This document shows, piece after piece, positions 44,390 to 55,400 of a stretch of DNA of 64,000 nt. The notes beneath the pieces were generated by a model, which had not been told where the DNA came from, searched no databases, and saw only the letters and a program-made list of their open reading frames with translations. The position numbers and the translations under genes are program-made. Numbering within the stretch: position 1 is the stretch's first letter; the number at the start of each line of letters is the position of its first letter. Location: the NCBI RefSeq assembly GCF_008271745.1, contig NZ_VKKZ01000010.1:124001-188000 (forward strand). Direction: 5' to 3'. Origin of the DNA: Rufibacter glacialis. Lineage in GTDB: Bacteria > Bacteroidota > Bacteroidia > Cytophagales > Hymenobacteraceae.

Positions 44390-45478
44390 ATGAAGCACGC
44401 GCTCCGTAAGTTTTCCTTGGTGGCTTTGCCCGTGGTGGGCATATTGTTGGCTGCTCCTGCGGCACACGCGCAACAAGCAGTGGGCGACGTGATTAAGGCC
44501 GGCAAGGAAGATGCGAACAAACTGATCAGGGCTTACATTGAACCCGGTGGAAAAGCGGTGGGGCACGGCCTCAACGGGAATTGGTTCAATTCAGGCAAGG
44601 CCATGGAATTGGGTAAATTTGACGTACGGGTGTTTGCTACCGGTGTTTTTACCCCTGAAGAGCAGACTTCGTTTGATATCTCCAAACTGGAGCTGAAGAA
44701 AATCCGGTTGGCCAGCGGAGAGTCTTCTATTGCCCCCACTGTTTTCGGGGGAAAGGAGGAAGGCCCTGAGATGGTCGTCTACGGAAGAAACCCCCTGACC
44801 AATCGGGAAGAAGAGCTAACCAGATTCAATACCCCTGGGGGCATTGGATTTAAGAACTTGCCGGTTCCTATGGTACAGGCCAGCTTTGGTTTGGTTCTGG
44901 ATACCGAGGTAGCCGTACGGTTTTTCCCAAAGACTACCTATGAAGAGTACTCGGCAAACCTTTGGGGGGTAGGCCTGAAGCATGGCCTGAAGCAATACCT
45001 TCCGGGCATTAGTGCCATTCCTGGGTTTGACATTGCTGCTCTGGGCGGATATACCTATTTTGAAACTACTGCAGATTTGGATCTGGCCCCAGATCCGGCC
45101 GCTTCCAGAACTGCCCAGCAGCAACAAGCTGGTTACTATGACAACCAGCAACTGGTTTTTACCACCAAAGCCTGGACCGCCAGTTTGATAGCCTCCAAAA
45201 ACTTAAAGGTGCTCACCGTCTATGGCGGGGTTAAATATAGCCACGTGACAACCGATGTGAATGTAAACGGACGCTATCCCGTTACTTCTTTCCAGGTTAC
45301 GCCTCCTAACCGATACATTGAAGACGTGGTGGACCCTGTGATGGTGAATGTGGAAGACAGTCAATATGGTCTGGTAGGTGGCCTGCGCCTGAAACTCCTC
45401 ATCTTCTCCTTGTATGCGGAGGGTACCATGGCCAAATATCCTTCTGCTACCGCTGGCCTTGGGATAGGATTTAATTAG
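44390..45478 (+). CDS. DUF6588-family outer-membrane protein
   Basis: The 362-residue protein has a signal peptide ending in AAHAQQ. A soluble start (GDVIKAGKEDANKLIRAYIEPGGKAVGHGLNGNWFNSGK) is followed by alternating beta strands that end in ATAGLGIGFN, as in a small outer-membrane barrel. The pattern corresponds to the DUF6588 family of Bacteroidota; function unknown. It is followed by a strong terminator and marks the right end of the GC-rich segment. An A/C-rich leader and no Shine-Dalgarno sequence precede the ATG. Confidence 0.8.
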   Translation: MKHALRKFSLVALPVVGILLAAPAAHAQQAVGDVIKAGKEDANKLIRAYIEPGGKAVGHGLNGNWFNSGKAMELGKFDVRVFATGVFTPEEQTSFDISKLELKKIRLASGESSIAPTVFGGKEEGPEMVVYGRNPLTNREEELTRFNTPGGIGFKNLPVPMVQASFGLVLDTEVAVRFFPKTTYEEYSANLWGVGLKHGLKQYLPGISAIPGFDIAALGGYTYFETTADLDLAPDPAASRTAQQQQAGYYDNQQLVFTTKAWTASLIASKNLKVLTVYGGVKYSHVTTDVNVNGRYPVTSFQVTPPNRYIEDVVDPVMVNVEDSQYGLVGGLRLKLLIFSLYAEGTMAKYPSATAGLGIGFN

Positions 45479-45495
45479 TTTTCGCCCTCTTTCTT

Positions 45496-45535
45496 AAAAA
45501 GCCTCTGCCATCTAATTGGCAGGGGCTTTTTGGTT
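45496..45535 (+). terminator. Terminator of the DUF6588 gene
   Basis: AAAAAGCCTCTGCCA pairs with TGGCAGGGGCTTTTT (one G-T pair) around a six-base loop. Confidence 0.88.
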
Positions 45536-45876
45536 TTATTAAAGGCTTGAATGTCACAACTCAAATAAGTTATTATATGTAATTAAATTAAGATTAAATT
45601 GGCTTATTGAGAATGTTTTATTGATATGCTTTCTAACACTTATTTAAAGTAAATAAATAATTGAGCGCTAGTAAAAAAAATACGCATATAAAAGCTTTTA
45701 TAAATAAGGTGTGAAGTATGTAATTGTAAATATTATCCCTTATTTATTGATAATATTGTTGTGAAATACCTGCAAATTGTAAAAATATTTTAAAAATTAT
45801 ATATAATAGTAATCTTAAGAAAGCATCTGCGACGGATTTGCTAAAGAAGGGGTTTTATAAAACAAATATAATTTAT

Positions 45877-45892
45877 GTTAAGTGTTTGTTAA
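45877..45892 (+). promoter_or_regulatory. GTTAA-N6-GTTAA direct repeat upstream of susC
   Basis: GTTAA at 45877-45881 and 45888-45892, 11 bp apart; the extended form is TGTTAA-N5-TGTTAA. The second half overlaps the -33 box, the place expected for an activator site. Confidence 0.4.
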
Positions 45893-45915
45893 TATGCTAT
45901 TCGGGATTAAATTTG
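45885..45915 (+). promoter_or_regulatory. Consensus Bacteroidota promoter of susC
   Basis: TTTG (45885-45888), 19 nt, then TAAATTTG (45908-45915): an exact fit to TTTG-N19-TANNTTTG, 36 bp before the ATG. Confidence 0.7.
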
Positions 45916-45951
45916 GTATTCAAATAATAGTTAACTACTAACAACAAACAC

Positions 45952-48900
45952 ATGAAGAAAGCTTTACTTTTCAGTTTCGTGTTTTTGCTGGTGCTTTTTA
46001 ATCAAGCATGGGCGCAGACACGAACTGTGACAGGACGAGTGACGGATGCAGCAACAGGAGAGGGAATGCCTGGTGTGACAGTTCAACTCAAAGGAAGTAC
46101 TACAGCCGCTCCAACGGATGTAAACGGCTCTTACTCAATAGGCGTGCCCAATGCGGGCGGAACATTGGTGTTCTCTTTTATCGGTTATACAAACCAAGAA
46201 GTCTCTATTGGAAATCAGTCTACGGTTAACGTGCGATTAGCAACAGATGCCCGTCAAATTGCTGAAGTAGTAGTGACTGGCTATGGTGCAGTGCAAGACA
46301 AGCGGGAGGTGACTGGTGCAATTGCAACCGTTAAAGGCTCTGAGATTGCAAGCTTACCTACCCAAACCTTTGATAAAGCCTTGCAAGGCCGCGCTGCTGG
46401 TGTGCAGGTAGTATCATCCGGAGGTCAGCCTGGTGGTGGTATTACCGTAAATATCCGCGGTACTGCTACTATCAACGGAAGCACCCAGCCTCTTTACATC
46501 ATTGATGGTGTACAAGTAAGCCCAGGTGGATTATCAGGCCAGACCTCAGCTAACGTTCTGTCTTCTATCAACCCTGCGGATATTGAATCAATTGAGATCT
46601 TGAAAGATGCCGCTGCGGCTTCTATTTATGGTTCACAAGCGGGTAACGGGGTAGTGATTGTAACTACCAAACGTGGTAAATCTGGTGCAACTAAAGTAAG
46701 AGTTTCTGCACAGCATGGTATTTCAGAAGCTTACAATCCTTATGAAATCCTTAATGCAGAAGAGTGGTTCATGCTTCGTTCAGAGGCATTGGGGAATACT
46801 GCTCAGCGTACAGGTGGATCTTATGCTACTGGTGCCCAAAGCGCTATAAATGAATATTATAATGGAAAGCTTCCTGCTACAGGACAATTTCCTTCTTATA
46901 ACTGGGTGAAAGCAATCCAGCAAAAAGGAAAGGTGCAGCAGTATGACTTGTCATTGAATGGCGGAGATGAAAGAACTCGTTTCTTTGTGTCGGGCTCATT
47001 TAATAGTACTGAAGGAACGGTGTTGAACTCTTCCTTCAAAAGAGGAACAGTTAGAGCTAACCTTGACCATAAATTGAATAATAAATTCTCTTTGGAGTCG
47101 ACAATTGGTTTGACAGCTTCCCAAGCCTTAGGACCATCCACCAATGCTGGTTTCTTTTCAAACGGAGCCTTTACTGGAGGATTATTTACAGCTCCTATCA
47201 ATCCTATTTATAAAGAAGATGGATCATTCAATACATCATTGACTGGTACTTCTTTAAACATTGTGCAGAATATTGTGAGAGAAGACCGTCAGGGTGATAT
47301 TGTTCAGACGGTAAGTAATATGGCCTTCAATTATGATATCCTTCCTGGATTACGTGCTAGAGTTTTAGCTGGGGTTGATTTCTCTGATGTGAAAGATCGT
47401 AACTACCGTCCGGGAGATATTCCGGTTGGAGCCAGTGTGGGTGGGTCTGCCTCTGAAATATTCAGAAGAAACATCAACTGGACAGGTCAGGCAACAGTTA
47501 ACTATAATAAACGTTTCGCCGAGTCGCATAATATTGGTGCTCTTTTAGGTTTTGAATACCGTTCAGTAGACAATACTACTATATCTGCTGCTGGCCAAGG
47601 ATTTGCTAGCCCGTTGCTTAAATTAGTTGGAAGTGCTGCTACCCCAACAACTGCCTCTTCTTCCTTTGCTGGCTATAAACAAGCTGGTTACTTTGGTAAT
47701 TTCAAGTATGACTACAAAACCAAGTACTTGGCTAGCGTAACTGTGCGTTATGACGGTTCTTCCAGATTTGGAGCAGACAACAAATATGGCCTATTCTATG
47801 GCTTATCTGGTGGTTGGAGAATAACAGGTGAGGAGTTCATGCAAGGTGTCTCCTTCTTGGATGATTTGAAGTTAAGAGCTAGTTACGGAGTAGTAGGGGT
47901 ACAGCCTACAGACAACTTTGGGGCACTTGGCTTGTTTGGAAACGGCGGACAGTATGCCAATAACCCTGGCCTTAGACCAATTCAGTTAGAGAACCCGAAT
48001 TTGAAATGGGAAGAGTCTGCTCAAATTAACCTGGGTTTAGATTTTGCTATTTTCCGGAACAGATTTTACGGAGCTTTTGATGTGTTCCGTAAAAAGAACA
48101 CCAACCTTATTTTGCCAAGAGAGCTTCCATCTAACTCAGGATTTAGTTCTATTCTTGAAAATGCAGGATCAGCTCAATCTGATGGCGTTGAGGTACAGTT
48201 GACCTCAGTAAATATTGATAAAGGAGGATTCACTTGGAAGACTGGTTTCAATATTAGCTTGCAGAGAACAGAGCTTCTTGAATTAAATGCTGGCAGAACT
48301 ACTTTGAATACAAACCAATATGAAGTAGGAAGGGCTCTAAACTTGATCTATACATACCAATGGGCAGGAGTAAACCCAGCGGATGGCAGACCAATGTTCT
48401 ATGATAAGAATGGGAACATCACCTATTCTCCTACCACGGCAGACCGCAAAGTGATTGGTGACCAAAACGCTGCTTTGTTTGGTGGTTTCTCCAATAACTT
48501 CGCTTACAAAGGCCTGTCTTTAGATGTTCTTTTCCAGTACCAATATGGAAATGAATCTTATTTGCAAGCTGCTCAGGTTTTAGAATATTCAGGTTCTGGA
48601 ACAGATAACCAAGTAAGAAGCCAGTTTCAAAGATGGACAACTCCAGGTCAGGTAACGAGTGTTCCTCGTCCTTACAGTAATGGTGCTGAGCCAGGTGGAT
48701 ATGATCCGACTAACTTGTCTTCAAGATTTGTGGAAACTGCCTCTTATATCCGGTTAAAGAATATAACTCTGAATTACCAATTACCTACAACTCTTGTACA
48801 AAGAGCTAAATTTAGTGGAGCAAGTGTGTTTGTGCAGGCTGTCAACCTCGCTACATTTACAAACTACAGAGGTGATGATCCAGAAAATGCTGGTAATAAC

Positions 48901-48957
48901 CTGAACGCTTATCCAAACCCAAGAACTATCACGGGAGGTATTACCTTGGACTTTTAA
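45952..48957 (+). CDS. SusC/RagA-family TonB-linked transporter (tandem unit 1)
   Basis: The 1,001-residue protein has signal peptide MKKALLFSFVFLLVLFNQAWAQ, a carboxypeptidase-regulatory-like domain (about 23-105), and a plug from EVVVTGYGAVQDKREV with LYIIDGVQVSPGGLSG and IEILKDAAAASIYGSQAGNGVVIVTTK. The barrel ends in TITGGITLDF. The gene begins a three-gene unit with SusD 13 bp downstream and a third lipoprotein gene. The 5' 260 nt share long identical runs with the susC genes at 52441 and 58649, whereas the rest is unrelated at nucleotide level. The substrate is unknown; no hydrolase is encoded in the unit. It has the best-formed promoter in the window. Confidence 0.95.
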   Translation: MKKALLFSFVFLLVLFNQAWAQTRTVTGRVTDAATGEGMPGVTVQLKGSTTAAPTDVNGSYSIGVPNAGGTLVFSFIGYTNQEVSIGNQSTVNVRLATDARQIAEVVVTGYGAVQDKREVTGAIATVKGSEIASLPTQTFDKALQGRAAGVQVVSSGGQPGGGITVNIRGTATINGSTQPLYIIDGVQVSPGGLSGQTSANVLSSINPADIESIEILKDAAAASIYGSQAGNGVVIVTTKRGKSGATKVRVSAQHGISEAYNPYEILNAEEWFMLRSEALGNTAQRTGGSYATGAQSAINEYYNGKLPATGQFPSYNWVKAIQQKGKVQQYDLSLNGGDERTRFFVSGSFNSTEGTVLNSSFKRGTVRANLDHKLNNKFSLESTIGLTASQALGPSTNAGFFSNGAFTGGLFTAPINPIYKEDGSFNTSLTGTSLNIVQNIVREDRQGDIVQTVSNMAFNYDILPGLRARVLAGVDFSDVKDRNYRPGDIPVGASVGGSASEIFRRNINWTGQATVNYNKRFAESHNIGALLGFEYRSVDNTTISAAGQGFASPLLKLVGSAATPTTASSSFAGYKQAGYFGNFKYDYKTKYLASVTVRYDGSSRFGADNKYGLFYGLSGGWRITGEEFMQGVSFLDDLKLRASYGVVGVQPTDNFGALGLFGNGGQYANNPGLRPIQLENPNLKWEESAQINLGLDFAIFRNRFYGAFDVFRKKNTNLILPRELPSNSGFSSILENAGSAQSDGVEVQLTSVNIDKGGFTWKTGFNISLQRTELLELNAGRTTLNTNQYEVGRALNLIYTYQWAGVNPADGRPMFYDKNGNITYSPTTADRKVIGDQNAALFGGFSNNFAYKGLSLDVLFQYQYGNESYLQAAQVLEYSGSGTDNQVRSQFQRWTTPGQVTSVPRPYSNGAEPGGYDPTNLSSRFVETASYIRLKNITLNYQLPTTLVQRAKFSGASVFVQAVNLATFTNYRGDDPENAGNNLNAYPNPRTITGGITLDF

Positions 48958-48970
48958 TTTCTGACTTAGA

Positions 48971-50476
48971 ATGAAAAATAAAATAATAGCATTTTCTATC
49001 CTTGCAGGCTTGTCTTTTCAAGCGTGTGAAGACATTGTACAGGTGGAGCCAGCAACCTCGCTGGCTACTTCTACCGCTCTATCAACCCTTGGGAGCTATA
49101 GAGCTGTTTTAACCTCGGCTTATGATAGAATCCAGACTTTCACTTATTGGGGAAGAGACATGGCTCTTCTGGGTGATGCTTTGTCTGATAATATCTATAC
49201 TGAAGTTTCTCAAGCAAGTGGTCGTTATACAGGGGTAAATAGAAATACCAGAAACAACCATTTTGGAATTTGGGGAACTGCGTATGGTACTATCAACGAT
49301 TTGAATACCATCATTGCCAATATTGATAACCTTACGGTTGGTTCTTCTGAACAAGCTGGTAAGGCTCAAGTAAAAGCCCAGGCACAAGCCTTGAGAGCAA
49401 TGGTGTATTTTGATTTGACAAGGATCTATGGGTATGAGCCAAATAAGATTCCAACTAGTGGTACAGGCGCCAATTTTAACAAAAGTGTTGTGTTGCGGCT
49501 TCAGCCTACCAACACACCAGCAGATGCCGCTCTAACTCCACGGGCTACTGTAACTGAGGTATACACGCAGATAGAGACGGATTTGAAAGCCGCCATTACT
49601 GCATTGGATCCTGCTACTACCTCTGGTGGTAGATATGTCATGAACAAAGGAGCTGCTCATGCCCTATTAGGAAAAGTATATTTATACTGGGAGAAGTGGG
49701 CACAAGCAGAGGAGCAATTTAAACTAGCAATGGCTAACACAAATGCTACCCTCGCTCCTAATATTGTTTCTGCCTTTAACACGGTGCCAAACCCTGAGTC
49801 TCTGTTTGAGCTTAACTTTGTTCAATCAACAGAAGTAGCTGGTGTAACAGGTGTGAATGAAAGCCTTTTCACCTATACACAGCCTAATGGGAAAAATGCA
49901 CCCCTTTCTGGAACTGCCAACGTGTCTACCTATGGAGGACAAACTCCTTCTGAAGAACTATTAGCGTTATTTGGGTTAACTCCTACCCTTACCAACCAAG
50001 CTACAGTTCTTGATGTAAGAAAGAATTTCTTTTATAGAAGCGCTTCTTCTACTTCCGGTAACGTTACTTATACGTGGTCAAATAAATATAACGCTGCCAA
50101 TGGAGCTTATACAGACAACGTAAAGATCATCAGATACGCTGATGTGCTGTTGATGCTTGCTGAAGCACATGTTATGCAGGGGGAAGTAGGTGATGCCGTT
50201 GCTCTGTTAACCACACTGAAAACAAGCAGAAATTCTGCGGCATTGATTCCTGCTGCTCAAGCAACTTTACTTCAATATATTAAAGATGAAAGAAGAAGAG
50301 AGTTGTTCTTTGAAGGTCATAGATGGTTTGATTTGAAACGTTGGGGAGAAGGTATCACCAAACCTGCTGCTACTGCGGTTGGTATAATTCCTCACACAGA
50401 TTATAGAATCTTAGCTCCTATTCCAGTAGCTGAAGTAACTCTAAATCCAAGTTTTCCTCAGAACCCAGGTTATTAA
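48971..50476 (+). CDS. SusD/RagB-family lipoprotein (tandem unit 1)
   Basis: The 501-residue lipoprotein has a short signal (IIAFSILAGLSFQAC) followed by EDIVQVEPATSLATSTALSTLGSYRAVLTSAYDRIQ. The TPR-like core and the C-terminal YIKDERRRELFFEGHRWFDLKRWGEGITKP ... PIPVAEVTLNPSFPQNPGY are diagnostic of the family. It pairs with the SusC just upstream as the surface substrate-binding lid. It lies 13 bp after SusC and 17 bp before the third gene of the unit. AT-rich codon choice matches the rest of the 46-63 kb island. Confidence 0.94.
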   Translation: MKNKIIAFSILAGLSFQACEDIVQVEPATSLATSTALSTLGSYRAVLTSAYDRIQTFTYWGRDMALLGDALSDNIYTEVSQASGRYTGVNRNTRNNHFGIWGTAYGTINDLNTIIANIDNLTVGSSEQAGKAQVKAQAQALRAMVYFDLTRIYGYEPNKIPTSGTGANFNKSVVLRLQPTNTPADAALTPRATVTEVYTQIETDLKAAITALDPATTSGGRYVMNKGAAHALLGKVYLYWEKWAQAEEQFKLAMANTNATLAPNIVSAFNTVPNPESLFELNFVQSTEVAGVTGVNESLFTYTQPNGKNAPLSGTANVSTYGGQTPSEELLALFGLTPTLTNQATVLDVRKNFFYRSASSTSGNVTYTWSNKYNAANGAYTDNVKIIRYADVLLMLAEAHVMQGEVGDAVALLTTLKTSRNSAALIPAAQATLLQYIKDERRRELFFEGHRWFDLKRWGEGITKPAATAVGIIPHTDYRILAPIPVAEVTLNPSFPQNPGY

Positions 50477-50493
50477 TCCATTAGACGATAACA

Positions 50494-51084
50494 ATGAGAA
50501 AATTATTTAATTACGCATTTTTGCTTTTAGCCGGACCTTTTCTTTTGGCTGGTTGCTTGCCAGAAGAAGGCGAAGAGGCTTTGAAATATAAAGGCCCAGA
50601 AGTTGTTGAATTCAAAAACCAATACCTTGGTGTATTATCCACGGTTCTTCAATCAAAAGGTATTTTGACATCTCCTGCTTCTACTGTACAAACAGACTCA
50701 TCTAGAACTATAACTCCTAGAGCTTATAGACTTAACGCCACTACTACTCTTGGTGCAAGAACTGTAGACAGCGTTCTGGTGCAGTTAGTTGGTCCGCAGA
50801 GAAGTACTGAAACAGTTGTGAATTTTGAGGTAGTATCTACTAGTACTGCTGTTAAGGGAACTGACTACACGTTTGATGCAAGACATGCCAACAACACTGT
50901 AACCATCCCGGCTAATAGCTCACAAGGATACATTTTAATCAGACCAATTGCAGGTGGTAGTGCCCCAGGTACAACTAAAAGAATTATTCTTAAGTTGACG
51001 GGTAACCAGGAGTTACACGCCTCACCTAACTATGACAATTTCTATTTGTCTATTTATCAACCAACCACTGAGCAACAATTATAA
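50494..51084 (+). CDS. Accessory SusCD-unit lipoprotein (DUF4843-like, calx-beta-type)
   Basis: The 196-residue lipoprotein has signal FLLLAGPFLLAGC (Cys at 21) and a single beta-sandwich-like domain with the segment VNFEVVSTSTAVKGTDYTFDARHANNTVTIPANSSQGYILIRPI, reminiscent of calx-beta/DUF4843 proteins that follow SusD in many loci. It would act as an extra surface-exposed binding protein for the same substrate, but the ligand is unknown. It is third in the operon, 17 bp after susD, and is followed by a strong terminator. The other two tandem units lack such a gene. Confidence 0.8.
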   Translation: MRKLFNYAFLLLAGPFLLAGCLPEEGEEALKYKGPEVVEFKNQYLGVLSTVLQSKGILTSPASTVQTDSSRTITPRAYRLNATTTLGARTVDSVLVQLVGPQRSTETVVNFEVVSTSTAVKGTDYTFDARHANNTVTIPANSSQGYILIRPIAGGSAPGTTKRIILKLTGNQELHASPNYDNFYLSIYQPTTEQQL

Positions 51085-51104
51085 GTTGATTCATTTAATT
51101 CATT

Positions 51105-51144
51105 AAAGAAAGGGCTATCCTCACAGGATAGCCCTTTCTTTTTT
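51105..51144 (+). terminator. Terminator of susCD unit 1
   Basis: AAAGAAAGGGCTATCCT and AGGATAGCCCTTTCTTT pair perfectly around CAC, followed by T. Confidence 0.92.
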
Positions 51145-51595
51145 GTCCCATTAATTTCACTTTTCAACTTATTGTAAGTGGTTATCGATTGCGGCGAGTT
51201 CAATTACAACTCAGTACGTTTGTCTACCCATACCAATGTTTATTAGCACTGATGTTTATTTAGATATCATGGGAATCCGCTCCATCCTTTTTTAACTGTA
51301 TCTAAATTAGATATTAGCTTATTTCATAAAGCATTAGTGGTTTTTCTGTTACCAACTATAGGTTGGGCAATGCTTAGAATAAGCCCACCCTCATCGTGGA
51401 GAAGAACCCGAAGGGTGTATGGGCGGGTTTGGTATCTTTTGCAGTGGAAGTCAAAACGGGTAGACAGCGGCAGGTTACTGCGTCCTTGTAACGAAAATCT
51501 TTAGCAAGCTTCATCTTTAATGGGCAGGTGGTTACCTAGTTGAATGCGGGAATATTGGACTGACCTGTCAGCGGAATAATTTCAGGAGGGGCGGC

Positions 51596-51690
51596 AGCTG
51601 GCGCAGGCAGCAGCGCTTGGATCATATGGAAGCATTAAAGAACCAATTCATAAAGATTCACACCAAGAATGGGAAAGTAAGGTAGTACTT
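51596..51690 (+). pseudogene. Possible decayed histidine-kinase fragment
   Basis: One frame gives QRLDHMEALKNQFIKIHTKNG (about 51619-51681), which resembles the coiled coil and start of a HisKA domain (typically LDxxKNQFFTNITHE). The flanking frame is broken by shifts and stops. The evidence is only residue-pattern similarity over about 20 codons. Confidence 0.2.
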
Positions 51691-52363
51691 CAACAACCTA
51701 TACATTATCTATTTGATTATATAAACATTTTTGAAGGCAAAAACAGAGTGCTATGCCTACTGGAATATGTGGTCGAGCAATTTCCTCACTTCTTAAATTA
51801 CTTACCTTCTTTCAGTTTTGCCATCAAGTTGCTGGAAGTAAATCTTATATGCATAGCTAATGATTTTGTCGATATGGGAATTTTAATTTCATTATGCCAA
51901 ATTTATCGCATGAAGTCACCATGGTACCCAAGTACTTCATAACCATTGAGACCTGTTTTTAAGTTGTGTTGTCTTTTATTGAATAAGGAAGTGGTAGCTT
52001 TTAAAAAATAATAATAAGAAATAGAAGCATTTTCCTTTACGTTACAATTTAGATCCTCCTGTAGCACTTTTCTGTAGTTTATTAACTATTTGAATATTAC
52101 TATTTAATCAGCCTTGCTCATTCAATCTCAGGAACACACTTGAGAAAAAGTATATGCTCTGATATGCTTATGGAATAAAATTTTTTACAATACATTGAGC
52201 TTTATAAAACTTTATAAGATATTTAAAAAATTATATTTATTACAATGATATAGACAAACCTATTAAGCTATTGGATAAAATCAATTATATTTTAACTTTT
52301 AAGAATTAGATAAATTTAAATTAATCTGTAAATAGTTTAGTTAAAAATAATAAATAGTTAAAA

Positions 52364-52398
52364 TGTTAAGAAAAAGTTAAATTTATTTTATAATTTAG
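52364..52398 (+). promoter_or_regulatory. Promoter/activator region of susC unit 2
   Basis: GTTAA at 52365-52369 and 52376-52380 (11-bp period) is followed by TAATTTAG at 52391-52398, a variant -7 box. The 29 nt at 52364-52392 are identical to 58571-58599 upstream of the unit 3 susC. Confidence 0.45.
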
Positions 52399-52440
52399 AT
52401 TATCAAACAACAAACTTTTCTTAAACAACCAACCAACCTC

Positions 52441-55400
52441 ATGAAGAGAGCTTTACTTTTCAGCTTCGTGTTGTTGCTTGTGCTTTTTACTCAAGCATGG
52501 GCTCAGACACGGACTGTAACAGGACGAGTGACGGACGCAGCAACAGGAGAGGGAATGCCTGGCGTGACGGTTCAACTCAAAGGAAGTACTACAGCCGTTC
52601 CAACGGATGTAAACGGATCTTACTCAATAGGCGTGCCCAATGCGGGCGGAACACTGATTTTTACCTTTATCGGATTTACGAACCAAGAAATTACCGTAGG
52701 TAGCCAATCTACTGTGAATGTAAGGTTGTCAACTGATGCCGAAGCCCTGCAAGAGGTAGTGGTGACAGGATACTCCACTTCTACACAACAAGCCTTCACT
52801 GGTTCTGCAAAAGTGGTGAGTGGGGAGGCCTTGGAAAGGAAAAATGTGGCAAACGTTTCACAGGCACTAGCAGGTGAGGTGGCAGGTGTAAGAGTAATCA
52901 ACACCAGTGGACAACCAGGTACGGTGGCTACCATCCGAATTCGGGGGATAGGTTCAGTAAACGGAAACAGAGATCCTCTCTACGTAGTTGATGGTGTTCC
53001 CTTTTTAGGAAGCATTAATTCAATAAACCCATCTGATATTGAATCTACTACTGTTCTAAAAGACGCAGCAGCTACCGCCATATATGGCTCAAGAGGTGCC
53101 AACGGTGTTGTGGTTATTACAACAAGATCTGGCCGAGGCAAAAAGTCATTTATTGAAGCAGATGCTAATTTTGGTACTAACATGCAGTTGCTACCTCGTT
53201 ACGAGACAATAAAGTCTCCTGAGCAATACATTGCATTAGGCTGGGAAGGGCTCTATAATTATCCTAACACAGGTACTGCTGCAGATCGTATTGCCTATGC
53301 AAACACGAATCTGTTTTCTAATAGTGGTGTCAGAACAGGTTACAACCTTTGGAATGCCGCAAATGGTGCGGCATTGATTGATCCTGCCACTAGGTCAGTG
53401 AGAGAAGGTGTGACCAGAAAATATGACCCAGAGAACTGGGAAGACTATGCCTTTCAGGATGCTGCTCGGAGAGAGTACAACATCAAATTAGGTGGTTCCT
53501 CTGGAAAGACTAGCTATTTTACTTCCTTTGGATATCTGGATGATAAAGGATATTCTATTGCTTCTGATTATGAGCGCTTAACAGCCCGTTTGAATTTAAG
53601 ACAAGAAGTAACAAAATGGCTCACGGGTGGCATTAACTTTAATTACGCTAAATCAGAAACCAATGAAGGGGGACAAACCTCAGACTCTGGGAGTATTTTC
53701 TGGTTTGTAGATAACATTCCTTCTATCTATCCTTTGTTTAAAAGGGATGCTGCAGGCGGCTTGATCCCTGATCCTTTCTTTGAAGGTGCTAATGTCTATG
53801 ATTATGGTGCTGAAGGCAATTTTGCCCGTGGTTTCGGGGGATTAACTAATTCAATTGCTGATGCAATCTATAATACAAGAAGGCATAACCGGGATGAGAT
53901 TAATGGTAATGCCAATCTGGATTTCAATATTATGGAAGGGTTGACCTTAGAGAATAGAATTGGAGTACAGTATTCCCATAATAAATATGGTTACCTGAAT
54001 AACAAGTTTTACGGGTCTGCAGCCGGGCAACAAGGTTCTTTGGGCTTAACAAGAACAGAACGGTTCTCTTACAACTTGCTGAATTTATTACGCTACACAA
54101 AATCTTTTGGACAGCATGGTATAGAAGCGTTGGTTGCCCATGAAGCAACCGATTATGATCAAAATGTATTTTCAGCTTCTGGATATAGATTAGTAGATCC
54201 AAATATTTTGGAGTTAAGCAATGCCGTTGTGAAGAATCCAACCCAGAACTCTTACACTACTAGATATACCCTAGAAAGTTATTTCGGGCAATTGAATTAT
54301 GACTTTTCTAAAAAGTACTTCTTGTCCGCAACCATCAGAAGAGACGGTTCTTCAAGATTCATCAATGAAAAGTGGGGAACCTTTGGCTCTGTAGGAGCAG
54401 CATGGCTTGTCTCTGGTGAGGATTTCATGAGCAGTTTAGGTTTTATTGATTTCCTTAAACTGAAGGCAAGCTATGGATTAATCGGAGATCAGGCAGGTGT
54501 TGGTGTCTATTCAGGTTATGACTTATATAACGTTGATAACGTGAACAACCAGCCAGGTTTCTCTTTCGCGACAAAAGGAAATCCTGACTTGACTTGGGAG
54601 ACTTCCAAGATGTTCCAAACAGGGGTGGAGTTCGAACTTGGTAAATATGTGTCTGCCTCCCTGGATTATTATGTCAAAAATACCGATAACTTAATTTTTG
54701 ATATAAGAACTGCTCCGTCTTTGGGTTATGCGATCCTCACTTCTAATGCAGGAAAACTTCAAAACAAAGGTTTCGAATTTGATGTAACCGGCCATATCCT
54801 CCAGACAAAGGATTTTCGATTAGATGTGAGTGTGAACGGTGAGATCTTTACAAACGGAATCACTGAAATGCCCCTTGATCCGTCAACAGGTCAGCCTAAG
54901 GTGATAGATGTGCAAGGAAACTACGGTTGGTCAGAAGGTCATTCCATCTTTGATTTCTATATGCGTGAGTGGGCAGGGGTAGATCCTTTGGATGGTAGAG
55001 GAATGTGGACTGTTCATTATGTTGATGCAAATAAAAATGGTTCTTTCAACACAGGTGAGCAAATTTCAAGCTTAACAGACTACCTGGCTAAAAACCCAGA
55101 CCAAGCAGGTAATATTTTAGTAGGAACTACTAAGACTTATTCAGAAGCTACCCAGAAATATGTAGGCAAGTCTCCTATACCTGATGTAAGAGGGGGCTTC
55201 AACTTGTCTGCAGGCTTCAAAGGTTTTGATTTGACGGCCCAGGTGCTATATAGCTTTGGTGGTTATGCCTATGATGCTGCGTATGCAAGCTTAATGCACA
55301 GCGGTGTGGTGGGCAGCAATAACTGGCATGTAGACATTCTGAATAGATGGCAAAGTGCAGAAAATCCTGGTAATGGAAGTGTTCCACGCCTTTCAAATGC

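Larger units (their letters stand above)
45479..45951. other. AT-rich intergenic region before the first tandem susC
   Basis: The 473 bp contain the terminator of the DUF6588 gene and then strongly AT-rich DNA with no coding frame. At the right end are a GTTAA direct repeat and a well-formed promoter. The composition change from the GC-rich left flank occurs here. Confidence 0.6.
51085..52440. other. 1.36-kb gene-poor gap between tandem units 1 and 2
   Basis: After the terminator, 51150-52080 has no credible gene. It contains GC-richer patches with broken coding character (about 51370-51690), including a possible histidine-kinase fragment. From 52080 to 52440 the DNA is extremely AT-rich and carries the next susC promoter. 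Confidence 0.55.

Noticed and set aside
51748..51942. 64-codon plus-strand frame in the gap after unit 1
   Set aside because: It is hydrophobic and AT-driven, with no signal, domain or promoter; probably chance.
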